Positions 24,555 to 33,506 of a stretch of DNA of 64,000 nt are shown in pieces. A program made the position numbers and the translations under genes. Position 1 is the stretch's first letter. Each line of letters begins with the position of its first letter. Below the pieces are notes generated by a model. The model made no database searches and had not been told where the DNA came from. It worked only from the letters and a program-made list of their open reading frames with translations. The DNA comes from JAJYSO01 sp964579505 (GTDB lineage Bacteria > Bacteroidota > Bacteroidia > Flavobacteriales > Flavobacteriaceae). Location: positions 1 through 64,000 of the forward strand of contig CAZOGC010000002.1 of the NCBI GenBank assembly GCA_964579505.1. Reading direction: 5' to 3'.

Positions 24555-25642
24555 AACACCTCTTTTTAAGGAATCGACTATGTGTACCTATAAAAGGGTA
24601 TAACAGAAGCGTTATTATTGATTTAATTAGGACTGATTTTTATTTTATTCCTAATTCTTTATTCGAAATTATAGAATCAGATGACATAATCGACTTTAAC
24701 CAAAGAAATATTAAAGATTTAAATCAATGGATTCAGTTTCTTATAGATGAAGAAATTATTTTTGAAATCAAAAATTCAAATGAATTAAAACTATTTCCTA
24801 GTCTCTCATATGAATACCACTCTCCTCATTTATTAAGTTGTATTATAATTCATTCTAATTTTAACATGGATTTATTTCACTTCTTCAGTAACATGCGAAT
24901 TCAAAATATTTCAATCATTTTTGACAAGTTTAAATCAGAAGAAATAAACTTTTTTCTAAAGTTATTGTCAAAAAAAGAAGTAGATTCAATAAATATATAC
25001 ATAAAAAAAGAGGAAAAACTAACATTGTCATATCTACAGAAAATAGCCTTTCCTGTTCAACCACTTAATATATATGTTTTCTGCAATAACAATTATAAAA
25101 ATGAAAAAGTTAAACAGGGTCTCAATGTAGCAAATGTTCATTTTATGGCTCAAACTTTTAACTCTTTTACTTCAACCATGCAACCTATAAAAATTACAGT
25201 GAACAGCGAACACTTTTTTGAGTCCTATAATCGTGATAATTACTTTAACCAAAAGCTATATATAGACAATGAAGGAAAAATTAAAAACGGTTTAAATAAT
25301 AGTCACAACTTTGGTAATATAAATAAGCTTTTAAAGAATGATTTTTTAGAAATTATTAATTCAAAACAATTTCAATATTTATGGAACAAAAAGAAAGAAA
25401 ATACACTAGTATGCAAAGAATGTGAGTTCCGTTTTATGTGCGTAGACCCTAGGGAGCCTAAAATGAATGAAAAGGGAGAGTGGTTTCATGAAAATGAATG
25501 TACCTATAATCCATATATATCGAAGTGGGATAATGAAGGTGGATTTAAAAGCCTCACAGAGTGTGGGGTGAAAATAACAAGAAAGGGAGTATTTTCGATA
25601 GATACAGAGAAAGCAAATGAAATATTTGAAACTGAATGGTAA
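24551..25642 (+). CDS. SPASM-domain peptide maturase lacking radical-SAM cysteines
   Basis: A 363-aa protein matching the grasp-with-spasm partner family. The C-terminal SPASM-like domain (about residues 285-335) has CKECEFRFMCVDPREPK followed by NECTYNPY, giving C-x2-C-x5-C and further Cys. No C-x3-C-x2-C radical-SAM motif is present in the N-terminal two-thirds, which has only isolated Cys. It therefore probably does not perform SAM radical chemistry; a scaffold or metal-cluster role is inferred. It overlaps the hidden ORF and the ABC gene (7 bp). Confidence 0.88.
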   Translation: MKHLFLRNRLCVPIKGYNRSVIIDLIRTDFYFIPNSLFEIIESDDIIDFNQRNIKDLNQWIQFLIDEEIIFEIKNSNELKLFPSLSYEYHSPHLLSCIIIHSNFNMDLFHFFSNMRIQNISIIFDKFKSEEINFFLKLLSKKEVDSINIYIKKEEKLTLSYLQKIAFPVQPLNIYVFCNNNYKNEKVKQGLNVANVHFMAQTFNSFTSTMQPIKITVNSEHFFESYNRDNYFNQKLYIDNEGKIKNGLNNSHNFGNINKLLKNDFLEIINSKQFQYLWNKKKENTLVCKECEFRFMCVDPREPKMNEKGEWFHENECTYNPYISKWDNEGGFKSLTECGVKITRKGVFSIDTEKANEIFETEW

Positions 25643-27846
25643 AAGCAATTAATAGTTTCCCTTTTTATAAACAACCTGATATAAAAGACTGTGGCCCCAC
25701 TTGCCTTAAAATCATAGCCAAGTATTATAATCGAAGTATCTCGTTAGCTCAAATACGTCTCTTTAGTGAAACCCAACGCAATGGGAGTAGTTTATTAAAG
25801 CTAAGCGAGGCCGCTGAACGTATGGGATTCCGCTCCTTAGGCGTCAAAATTAATTTAAAGGATTTATTGGAAGCTCCGCTACCTTGTGTGCTTCATTGGA
25901 ACAAGAACCACTTTGTGGTGCTGTATAAGATTCAAGGAAAAAGGAGTAAACGGAGGTTTTATATTTCTGATCCGGCACATGGCAAACTCCAATATACCCA
26001 AAAGGAATTTCTTAGCCACTGGATTGGTGAAAATGCCAACGAGATTACAGAAGAAGGAATTGCGCTTATGCTTGAGACAACTCCTAAATTCTTTGAAACC
26101 GAATTTGAGCAAGAAAAAAAGTTGGGTTTTTCCTTTTTAAGCACTTATATTTTTAAGTACAAAAAGTTTTTATGGCAGTTGGTTATTGGGTTGATTGCCG
26201 GAAGTCTTCTACAATTAATCTTCCCCTTTCTTACCCAAAGTGTGGTGGATATTGGTATTAAAAACCAAAATATTCATTTTGTATACCTTATTTTGTTTGC
26301 CCAACTGTTTTTGTTTTTGGGGCGTACCGGTATTTCTGTGGTGCGTAGTTGGATCTTGTTGCACCTAAGCACCCGTATTAATATTTCGTTGATTTCCGAT
26401 TTCTTTATCAAGCTCATGAACTTGCCTATTGCTTTTTTTGATACCCGCATGACCGGTGATATTTTGCAACGCATCAATGATCATCGCCGTATTGAAAGAA
26501 TTTTGACCACCTCTTCCTTAAGCACTCTGTTTTCCTTGTTTAACCTGCTGATATTTGGAGCGGTGTTGTTGTATTATAGTTGGCAAATCTTTGCGGTATT
26601 CTTAACAGGTACAATTTTATACTTCGGTTGGATTGTCTTGTTTTTAAAAAAACGTCGCGATTTGGATTATAAAAATTTCTCTCAGGTCAGTCAAGAGCAA
26701 AGCAAGACCATTGAATTGATTAACGGGATGCAGGAAATCAAACTCCACAATGCCGAAAAGCAAAAACGTTGGGGTTGGGAGTTTATTCAGGCCAGACTTT
26801 TTAAAATTTCTATAGAGAGCTTGCGGCTTGAACAATACCAAGGGGTGGGCTCAAGTGTCATCAATGAACTCAAGAATATTATTATTAGCATTCTTTCCGC
26901 TATTTTGGTCATTCACGGTGAAATTACCTTAGGGATGATGTTGGCCATCTCCTATATTGTAGGGCAACTCAATTCGCCGGTTTCACAGTTAATCAATTTT
27001 ATTCGCGAAGTTCAAGATGCCCAAATCTCCTTAGAACGCTTGGCCGAAATTCACGAGAAAGAAGAGGAAGATGAAAAAGATGTCGAGAAAATTCAAGATT
27101 TAGGAGAGATTTCCAAAATCACCCTAGAAAACCTCAGTTTTCGGTATCCGGGTAGTGCGGCACCGGTTATCGAAGAGCTCAACCTTGAAATTCCCACTCA
27201 TAAAATGACGGCTGTTGTTGGGGTAAGCGGTAGTGGTAAAACCACTTTAATGAAGATGTTATTAAAGTTTTATGACCCGGCTGAGGGGTGCATAAAAGTC
27301 GGTAATTATAAGTTGCAAAATATTGCACAGCACACCTGGCGCGAACGCTGTGGGGTGGTAATGCAAGAGGGGTATATTTTTAATGACACCATTGCCCAAA
27401 ATATTGCCATTGGAGAAGATGTCATCGATAAACAAAAGTTGGTCTATGCCGTGGATGTGGCCAATATCAAAAGTTTTATCGAAACCCTTCCTTTGGCTTA
27501 CAATACCAAAATCGGGATGGAAGGAATGGGTTTGAGTACCGGACAAAAGCAACGCATTCTTATTGCAAGGGCAGTTTATAAAAATCCGGATTTTTTATTT
27601 TTTGATGAAGCCACTTCCGCGTTGGATGCCAATAACGAAAAAGAAATTATGGAAAAATTAGAACGATTTTTTCAAAACAAAACCGTTTTGGTAGTAGCGC
27701 ATCGATTAAGCACCGTAAAAAACGCCCACCAAATTGTAGTTTTGGACGAGGGGAAAATTATCGAAAAAGGAAATCACAAAGCATTGGTCAAACAAAAAGG
27801 CGCTTATTATAAATTGGTTAAAAATCAATTGGAATTAGGAAATTAA
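25636..27846 (+). CDS. C39-peptidase ABC exporter (peptide cleavage and export)
   Basis: A 736-aa bacteriocin-type ABC transporter. Residues 1-130 form a C39 peptidase with Cys19 (in KDCGPTCLK), His92 (NHFVV) and Asp112 (SDPAHG). It would cut the precursors after Gly-Gly. A six-helix membrane domain follows (about 165-450). The ATPase has Walker A GVSGSGKTTL near 530, signature LSTGQKQRILIARA, and Walker B DFLFFDEATSALD. It overlaps the SPASM gene by 7 bp and is followed after 4 bp by the HlyD gene. GC content is closer to the host's than that of the maturase genes. Confidence 0.95.
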   Translation: MVKAINSFPFYKQPDIKDCGPTCLKIIAKYYNRSISLAQIRLFSETQRNGSSLLKLSEAAERMGFRSLGVKINLKDLLEAPLPCVLHWNKNHFVVLYKIQGKRSKRRFYISDPAHGKLQYTQKEFLSHWIGENANEITEEGIALMLETTPKFFETEFEQEKKLGFSFLSTYIFKYKKFLWQLVIGLIAGSLLQLIFPFLTQSVVDIGIKNQNIHFVYLILFAQLFLFLGRTGISVVRSWILLHLSTRINISLISDFFIKLMNLPIAFFDTRMTGDILQRINDHRRIERILTTSSLSTLFSLFNLLIFGAVLLYYSWQIFAVFLTGTILYFGWIVLFLKKRRDLDYKNFSQVSQEQSKTIELINGMQEIKLHNAEKQKRWGWEFIQARLFKISIESLRLEQYQGVGSSVINELKNIIISILSAILVIHGEITLGMMLAISYIVGQLNSPVSQLINFIREVQDAQISLERLAEIHEKEEEDEKDVEKIQDLGEISKITLENLSFRYPGSAAPVIEELNLEIPTHKMTAVVGVSGSGKTTLMKMLLKFYDPAEGCIKVGNYKLQNIAQHTWRERCGVVMQEGYIFNDTIAQNIAIGEDVIDKQKLVYAVDVANIKSFIETLPLAYNTKIGMEGMGLSTGQKQRILIARAVYKNPDFLFFDEATSALDANNEKEIMEKLERFFQNKTVLVVAHRLSTVKNAHQIVVLDEGKIIEKGNHKALVKQKGAYYKLVKNQLELGN

Positions 27847-27850
27847 AAGG

Positions 27851-29164
27851 ATGGCGGAGAAGAAAACTACAGAACATATAGAACTGCGCAGCGAGGAGGT
27901 GCAAGATATTTTGACCCGTATTCCCCCGTGGATGATTCGTTGGGGCAACACACTGTTTTTAGGGTTGATTTTCCTGTTACTTTTTGTGTCTTGGTTTGTA
28001 AAATACCCCGATATCATTAAGGCAAAGGCGGTATTGACCACAAAAATTCCGCCTCAAAAGGTTTATGCCCATGTTACGGCAAAATTTGATACTATTTTTG
28101 TTCACGAAAATCAAAAGGTCATCAGTGGACAAGCCTTGGCCGTTTTAAATAATACGGCGCGTTATCAGGATGTACTTTATTTACAATCCGTTTTGGATAC
28201 AGTAAATTTTAAAAATGAAAAATTTATTATTCCGGTAGAAAAAATGCCAATCTTATTGTTGGGGTCCATTAATCCGCAGTACAATACCTTTATTGATAAC
28301 TATGTACAGTTTGCACTCAATAGAAAATTAACGCCTTATAAAAGCCAATTACGTACCAATAAGATATCAATTGCTGAATTAAAACATCGCTTATCTGTTT
28401 TATTGTACCAGCAAAAAATGAAGAAACAAGCCCTTAACCTCCAAAGAGAAACCATAAATCGCAACAAGACTCTATTTAAAAAAGGCGTTATTTCAGAACA
28501 AGAGTTGGAGAAACACCAACTGGCTTTTGTACAAGCTCAACAGAATTTTAAAAGCATTAATTTGACCATTTCACAAACCCAGGAGGCGCTTGCCCAAGCA
28601 CATCAAAATTCTGCCGGCACAAGCATTGAAAAAACCACCAAACAGCGGATGTTGTTTCAGAACCTTCTACTTTCTTATAATCAGCTTCAAACAGCCATTA
28701 AGGCATGGGAGCAAAAATTCCTTTTAAAATCTGCTATAAAGGGAAGGGTTGCTTTTCTAAATTATTGGAATCAAAACCAAACGGTGCAAACAGGAGATTT
28801 GGTGTTTACGGTTATTCCCGATCGTACTTCTGAATATATTGCTAAGCTAAAAGTTCCTGCCCATAATTCCGGAAAAATTAAAGTTGGGCAACGCGTAATG
28901 CTCAGTCTTAATAATTATCCTGAATCAGAATTTGGGGTTATAAAAGGCATCGTTCAAAGTAAATCGGCTCTACCCGATAAAGAGGGCATTTACCATATTG
29001 ATGTTATTTTTCCACACCTTAGTCTAAAAAAAGGATTGATCACTACTTATGGCAAGACCATCCATTTTTCTCAAGAAATGGCCGGCACCGCCAATATTAT
29101 TACTGAAGATTTACGTCTTATCGAGCGTCTTTTTTATCAACTAAAAGATATTTTTAATCGTTAG
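27851..29164 (+). CDS. HlyD-family membrane-fusion adaptor
   Basis: A 437-aa periplasmic adaptor. A single TM near residues 35-55 is followed by a lipoyl/barrel-sandwich half (KVYAHVTAKFDTIFVHENQKV), a long coiled-coil hairpin (about 165-270; SEQELEKHQLAFVQAQQNFK), the second half (LKSAIKGRVAFLNYWNQNQTVQTGD), and a beta-barrel domain. It would connect the C39 ABC exporter to an outer-membrane TolC-like channel; none is encoded here. The start is 4 bp after the ABC stop, so they are coupled. Confidence 0.92.
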   Translation: MAEKKTTEHIELRSEEVQDILTRIPPWMIRWGNTLFLGLIFLLLFVSWFVKYPDIIKAKAVLTTKIPPQKVYAHVTAKFDTIFVHENQKVISGQALAVLNNTARYQDVLYLQSVLDTVNFKNEKFIIPVEKMPILLLGSINPQYNTFIDNYVQFALNRKLTPYKSQLRTNKISIAELKHRLSVLLYQQKMKKQALNLQRETINRNKTLFKKGVISEQELEKHQLAFVQAQQNFKSINLTISQTQEALAQAHQNSAGTSIEKTTKQRMLFQNLLLSYNQLQTAIKAWEQKFLLKSAIKGRVAFLNYWNQNQTVQTGDLVFTVIPDRTSEYIAKLKVPAHNSGKIKVGQRVMLSLNNYPESEFGVIKGIVQSKSALPDKEGIYHIDVIFPHLSLKKGLITTYGKTIHFSQEMAGTANIITEDLRLIERLFYQLKDIFNR

Positions 29165-29218
29165 AGGTTAAAATATTTATATGTTAATTATTTTTTAACA
29201 GCTTTAGCATTCATTATG

Positions 29219-30348
29219 CTTTTATAAAATTCAAACAATATATTATGTCAAAATTTACTACGCTTTTATTGATTTTCATATTAATGCTTTCACTTAAATC
29301 TTGTTCATCTCCAAAAATTTCCAAAAATTCTACGATTACACTTCAAGAATGGTTGGCCGAAAAAGAAGTTTATGACAGCCTTATGGCAAAAACGGCTCAT
29401 AAGGATTGCCAAGCTTTGCAAAAAACAGTGTCACAATTTAAAGTACACCCATTTAAACGGGCTTTTTATATTGATTTGGCACATTGTTTTTATAACAATG
29501 GTAAACTTACTAAAGCAAAAAAATACTTGCTAAAATACATTGCTGCCGGAGTGCATATTAGTTGGATTGACAGTACAGCATTTCCTCTTATTTATCAGAA
29601 AGTTAAAGCGAACTATCCTACGCTTCACCATAAATTTTGGAAGGATAGAGATACCAGTTATTTTCAGGAGGTGGAAAAGAGAGTAAAGCTAGACCAAGCA
29701 CTCGTCGGCCAACCTAAAAAAAGAGGTGAGGTTATTAATGATAACACAAAATATTTGATGGCCTTTGTAAAGAAACACGGTTATTTTCCTTGGCAGCCGG
29801 AAGGTCTTGATTATTTTAAAAAAGAAAAATTCAGGACAGGTATTGACCTTGGAATTATAGCGATTCATGCAGCTGTTAAAGACAAGATTATACTTAGAAA
29901 ATATGCCATTAAAAGTGCGCGTAAAGGGGTTAACTCTTGGCGTATTCCCATTGGAATAGGCGTTACATTTTATACACAACGATCATCCAAAGCTGTAAAC
30001 CCTATTCGTTTTATTTATTTTGATTCTACTAATAACTTGCAACTTGACAAGTCTTATTTACAGCTATATTGTTTGAAAAGATTTATTGAGAATAATAATA
30101 TTGACCAGATAAAAATACAACCTTCTAAAGCAAACTCTTTAGATACAAAGGCTCTATCTTATCAGCTTAGCCAATTAAAAAAATATTTGGTTAACGAATT
30201 TTCTTTGACCAATACTCAAATAATTATTTCAGAGACCCCCAATTCTAAAGAGCATGTAGTTGATTTACAATCAAAAGGAGCCTATAATTATACATTTACT
30301 AATATAATTCATAAATAAATGGGGGTAATATTCTCTCTGAATTTTGAT
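29219..30348 (+). repeat. Direct repeat copy 2 (about 1.1 kb)
   Basis: Partner of the repeat at 22359-23485, offset 6860 bp, in the same orientation. It starts 55 bp after the HlyD stop, contains the second lipoprotein gene and ends in a decayed ATP-grasp start. Recombination between the two copies would delete the ATP-grasp, hidden ORF, SPASM, ABC and HlyD genes. Confidence 0.93.
29245..30318 (+). CDS. RiPP-cluster lipoprotein, copy 2
   Basis: A 357-aa lipoprotein identical to copy 1 (lipobox LKSC, TPR-like helices, DUF6624-like middle block). The only differences are at the last residues: an inserted Asn gives YTFTNIIHK instead of YTFTIIHK, plus silent changes nearby. It lies downstream of HlyD with an 80-bp gap and may be read from the same transcript. 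Identity of the body with divergence of both edges suggests recent gene conversion. An assembly duplication must also be considered. Function is unknown, as for copy 1. Confidence 0.83.
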   Translation: MSKFTTLLLIFILMLSLKSCSSPKISKNSTITLQEWLAEKEVYDSLMAKTAHKDCQALQKTVSQFKVHPFKRAFYIDLAHCFYNNGKLTKAKKYLLKYIAAGVHISWIDSTAFPLIYQKVKANYPTLHHKFWKDRDTSYFQEVEKRVKLDQALVGQPKKRGEVINDNTKYLMAFVKKHGYFPWQPEGLDYFKKEKFRTGIDLGIIAIHAAVKDKIILRKYAIKSARKGVNSWRIPIGIGVTFYTQRSSKAVNPIRFIYFDSTNNLQLDKSYLQLYCLKRFIENNNIDQIKIQPSKANSLDTKALSYQLSQLKKYLVNEFSLTNTQIIISETPNSKEHVVDLQSKGAYNYTFTNIIHK

Positions 30349-30351
30349 TAA
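30319..30351 (+). pseudogene. Relic of an ATP-grasp gene start
   Basis: Directly after the copy-2 lipoprotein stop, an ATG opens a ten-codon frame MGVIFSLNFD and then a TAA. The intact ATP-grasp gene begins MVLIFSINSD in the same position relative to copy 1, so six of ten residues agree. It is a decayed remnant of a second ATP-grasp gene. After it no ATP-grasp similarity is visible. Confidence 0.7.
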
Positions 30352-30392
30352 TATCCCTCACTGGTGTTCAGTTTCCTTCCCCCCGCTAGTGC

Positions 30393-30412
30393 GCGAATCC
30401 TTTCGCCTTTTT
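30393..30412 (+). terminator. Weak terminator after the RiPP cluster
   Basis: GCGAA and TTCGC with a 4-base loop, followed by CTTTTT. A short stem, so only a weak call. The remainder of 30352-30479 is otherwise empty. Confidence 0.4.
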
Positions 30413-30479
30413 AATTAGCAGCCCTTTTTTAAGCTTTAATTTCAATTTTAAAAGGGGGTGATGATTTCGGGAAAATACC

Positions 30480-30487
30480 TATTTTTG
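30480..30487 (+). promoter_or_regulatory. -7 box immediately upstream of guaA
   Basis: TATTTTTG matches TAnnTTTG, only 3 bp before the homology-supported ATG at 30491. If used, the transcript would be leaderless or nearly so. It may also be a chance match. Confidence 0.4.
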
Positions 30488-30490
30488 CCT

Positions 30491-32020
30491 ATGCAAAACA
30501 ACGTCCTTATTCTCGACTTCGGATCGCAGTACACCCAATTGATTGCCAGACGTGTACGCGAACAAAATATTTATTGTGAAATTCATCCGTTTCAAAAAAT
30601 TCCGGAAGATTTAACCGCTTATAAAGCCGTTATTTTATCGGGTAGCCCTTTTTCGGTTTTAGATGAGAAGGCTCCTCAAATCGATTTATCGATTTTCCGT
30701 AAAAAATTGCCCCTCTTGGCGGTTTGCTACGGTGCGCAATATTTAGCGTATAAAGAAGGAGGGGAAGTAGAGCGGAGTAAAACCCGCGAATACGGCCGCG
30801 CCAATTTAACAACGCTTCACGATGAAAAAGGGTTGTTTAAAGGCGTGCCAAAAGACTCACAAGTCTGGATGTCTCATGGCGATACCATCAAAACCCTTCC
30901 CAAAGAATTTTCTGTATTGGCCGGTACCGCGCATGTTAAAAATGCAGCTTTTAAGGTGCAGGGCGAAGAAACTTATGGCATTCAGTTTCACCCGGAAGTA
31001 TATCACTCTACCGATGGAAAACAAATGCTACAAAATTTCTTATTACACATTGCTCACCTCGACCCATCTTGGACTCCTGATGCTTTTATTGATCAGACCG
31101 TACACAACTTAAAAGCACAAATTGGCAGTGACAAGGTAGTGCTCGGACTTAGTGGGGGCGTGGATTCTTCTGTGGCAGCAGTGCTGCTAAATAAAGCTAT
31201 CGGCAAAAATTTGTACTGTATTTTTGTAAACAACGGTTTGCTGCGCAAAAACGAGTTTACAGAGGTGTTAGCACAGTATAAAGATATGGGCTTAAACGTT
31301 AAAGGCATTGATGCTTCTGCCAAATTTTTGGCTGCCTTGGCCGGTATAACAGATCCGGAAAAAAAGCGAAAAACCATCGGAAAACTTTTTATAGAAGTAT
31401 TTGATGAAGAAGCGCACCAGATAAAAGACGTTAAATATTTGGCACAAGGCACCATCTATCCGGATGTTATCGAATCCGTTTCGGTAAATGGTCCTTCGGT
31501 CACCATAAAATCACATCACAATGTGGGCGGGCTTCCCGAACGTATGAACCTGACCGTGGTAGAACCCTTGCGCAGTTTATTTAAAGACGAAGTGCGTAAC
31601 GTAGGTAAAGAACTTGGTATTAACCCAACACTGCTAGGTCGCCATCCTTTTCCGGGACCGGGATTAGCCATTCGTATTCTAGGTGATATTACCGCCGAAA
31701 AAGTACGTGTACTGCAAGAGGTAGACGCTATTTTCATAAACAGCCTTCGCCAATGGAATCTATATGATACTGTGTGGCAAGCCGGTGCAATTCTGCTACC
31801 CATAAGCTCTGTTGGGGTAATGGGTGATGAGCGCACCTATGAAAAGGTAGTGGCACTACGCGCGGTAGAATCTACCGATGGCATGACCGCTGATTGGGTA
31901 AATTTACCGTATAAATTTTTACAAGAAGTTTCTAACACTATCATTAATAAGGTAAAAGGGGTAAACCGCGTGGTATATGACATTAGTTCTAAACCGCCGG
32001 CTACCATTGAGTGGGAATAA
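30491..32020 (+). CDS. guaA: GMP synthase (glutamine-hydrolysing)
   Basis: Converts XMP to GMP with glutamine and ATP. From the ATG at 30491 the 509-aa protein starts MQNNVLILDFGSQYTQLIAR, the usual GuaA N-terminus. An in-frame ATG at 30458 adds 11 atypical residues. The class I glutaminase domain has catalytic Cys in AVCYGAQYLA (near 79) and FHPEVYHS. The PP-loop is LGLSGGVDSSVAAVLL. The C-terminal dimer domain ends SSKPPATIEWE. Confidence 0.96.
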   Translation: MQNNVLILDFGSQYTQLIARRVREQNIYCEIHPFQKIPEDLTAYKAVILSGSPFSVLDEKAPQIDLSIFRKKLPLLAVCYGAQYLAYKEGGEVERSKTREYGRANLTTLHDEKGLFKGVPKDSQVWMSHGDTIKTLPKEFSVLAGTAHVKNAAFKVQGEETYGIQFHPEVYHSTDGKQMLQNFLLHIAHLDPSWTPDAFIDQTVHNLKAQIGSDKVVLGLSGGVDSSVAAVLLNKAIGKNLYCIFVNNGLLRKNEFTEVLAQYKDMGLNVKGIDASAKFLAALAGITDPEKKRKTIGKLFIEVFDEEAHQIKDVKYLAQGTIYPDVIESVSVNGPSVTIKSHHNVGGLPERMNLTVVEPLRSLFKDEVRNVGKELGINPTLLGRHPFPGPGLAIRILGDITAEKVRVLQEVDAIFINSLRQWNLYDTVWQAGAILLPISSVGVMGDERTYEKVVALRAVESTDGMTADWVNLPYKFLQEVSNTIINKVKGVNRVVYDISSKPPATIEWE

Positions 32021-32134
32021 TCGCTATCTTTAAACTATTTTCAGCCCTTTTTTTCTGACAAAAAGGAAATTATTTTTTTACTTATACATTTAGGAAGTAT
32101 TTCATTCTATGCTTTAAATCTCAAGGCAATTCAT

Positions 32135-32142
32135 TAAATTTG
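32135..32142 (+). promoter_or_regulatory. Predicted -7 box of serS
   Basis: TAAATTTG, a perfect TAnnTTTG, 22 bp upstream of the serS ATG. Confidence 0.5.
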
Positions 32143-32164
32143 CTCACTCTAAAAAGCTGAAAAT

Positions 32165-33439
32165 ATGTTACAGCCACACCTCATCAAAGAACACAAAGAG
32201 GAATATATCAAGGCCTTAAAAAAACGAAATTTTGACGCCGAATCTTTGTTCGATCAAGTCCTCGCTTACGATGCCAAACGACGGGCTACACAAGCCAAAC
32301 TCGACGAGCTTTTGGCAGAATCTAACCAACTGTCTAAAGAAATTGGTCAATTATATAAAAGTGGAAAAGCAGAAGAGGCCAATAAAATTAAACAACAAAC
32401 CGGAGCCTTAAAAGAACGTTCTAAAGAGCTTTCGACAAAACTCAACCAAGTGTCTGAAACCCTAACCGAGTTGTTGTATACCATTCCTAATATTCCGCAT
32501 GATTCTGTGGCTTTTGGCATTTCTGATGCCGACAATGAAGAAGTTTTTCAAGAAGGAGAAATACCTAATTTAGGTGAAAATGCTCTTCCGCACTGGGAGT
32601 TAGCAAAAAAATATAATTTAATTGATTTTGAACTAGGGAATAAACTTACCGGAGCCGGTTTTCCGGTATATATTGGCAAAGGGGCTCGACTACAACGTGC
32701 TTTAATTGCTTATTTTTTAGATAAAAATGCACAAGTAGGTTATACTGAATACGAACTACCTTATATGGTAAATGCTGCTTCAGGATATGGTACCGGCCAA
32801 CTACCTGACAAAGAAGGACAAATGTATCACGTAAATCAAGATGATTTGTACTTAATTCCTACAGCCGAAGTACCCTTAACAAATATGTTTAGAGATCAGT
32901 TACTTTCAGAAGATGAATTACCTATCTCTTGCACGGCTTACACCCCATGTTTTAGAAGAGAAGCCGGCTCTTATGGCGCTAATGTACGTGGATTAAACCG
33001 CTTGCACCAATTTGATAAAGTTGAAATTGTAAACATTACCAAAGCCACTACTTCTTACGGAAAACTAGAAGAAATGATTGAGCACATTAAAGTTATTTTG
33101 CGCGAACTTCAGTTACCTTACCGTATCTTAAGACTCTGTGGAGGCGATTTAACGTTTACATCTGCTCTAACTTATGATTTTGAAGTTTTTTCTGCCGGAC
33201 AAGAGCGATGGTTGGAGATTTCTTCTGTTTCTAATTTTGAAACCTATCAAAGTAATCGCCTAAAACTACGATATAAAACCAGTGATGGCAAGAAACATTT
33301 AGCGCACACCCTTAATGGAAGTAGCTTGGCACTACCGCGTGTAATGGCCGGTATTTTAGAAAATTACCAAACCGTTGACGGCATTATTATTCCGGAAGTA
33401 TTGCGGCCTTATACCGGTTTTTCTAAGATTACATTGTAG
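32165..33439 (+). CDS. serS: Seryl-tRNA synthetase
   Basis: Charges tRNA-Ser (and selenocysteine tRNA where present). A 424-aa class II synthetase. The N-terminal long coiled-coil arm spans about residues 30-105 (rich in Lys/Glu heptads). Class II motif 2 is TPCFRREAGSYGANVRG. Motif 3 near the C-terminus is LNGSSLALPRVMAGILENYQ. Length and domain order are normal. Confidence 0.96.
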   Translation: MLQPHLIKEHKEEYIKALKKRNFDAESLFDQVLAYDAKRRATQAKLDELLAESNQLSKEIGQLYKSGKAEEANKIKQQTGALKERSKELSTKLNQVSETLTELLYTIPNIPHDSVAFGISDADNEEVFQEGEIPNLGENALPHWELAKKYNLIDFELGNKLTGAGFPVYIGKGARLQRALIAYFLDKNAQVGYTEYELPYMVNAASGYGTGQLPDKEGQMYHVNQDDLYLIPTAEVPLTNMFRDQLLSEDELPISCTAYTPCFRREAGSYGANVRGLNRLHQFDKVEIVNITKATTSYGKLEEMIEHIKVILRELQLPYRILRLCGGDLTFTSALTYDFEVFSAGQERWLEISSVSNFETYQSNRLKLRYKTSDGKKHLAHTLNGSSLALPRVMAGILENYQTVDGIIIPEVLRPYTGFSKITL

Positions 33440-33506
33440 AAAACGGTTTGCATATTGGCGTTCGTTGAATGTTTTTGGTTATAAATTATTGACTTGGTTC
33501 TTCTCA

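Noticed and set aside
22829..29979. Identical 96-aa minus-strand ORFs at 22829-23119 and 29689-29979
   Set aside because: They are antisense shadows inside the duplicated lipoprotein gene; identity simply follows from the repeat.
22359..30348. Phase inversion by the long repeats
   Set aside because: The repeats are direct, so they can cause deletion or duplication but not inversion. No recombinase gene is near.
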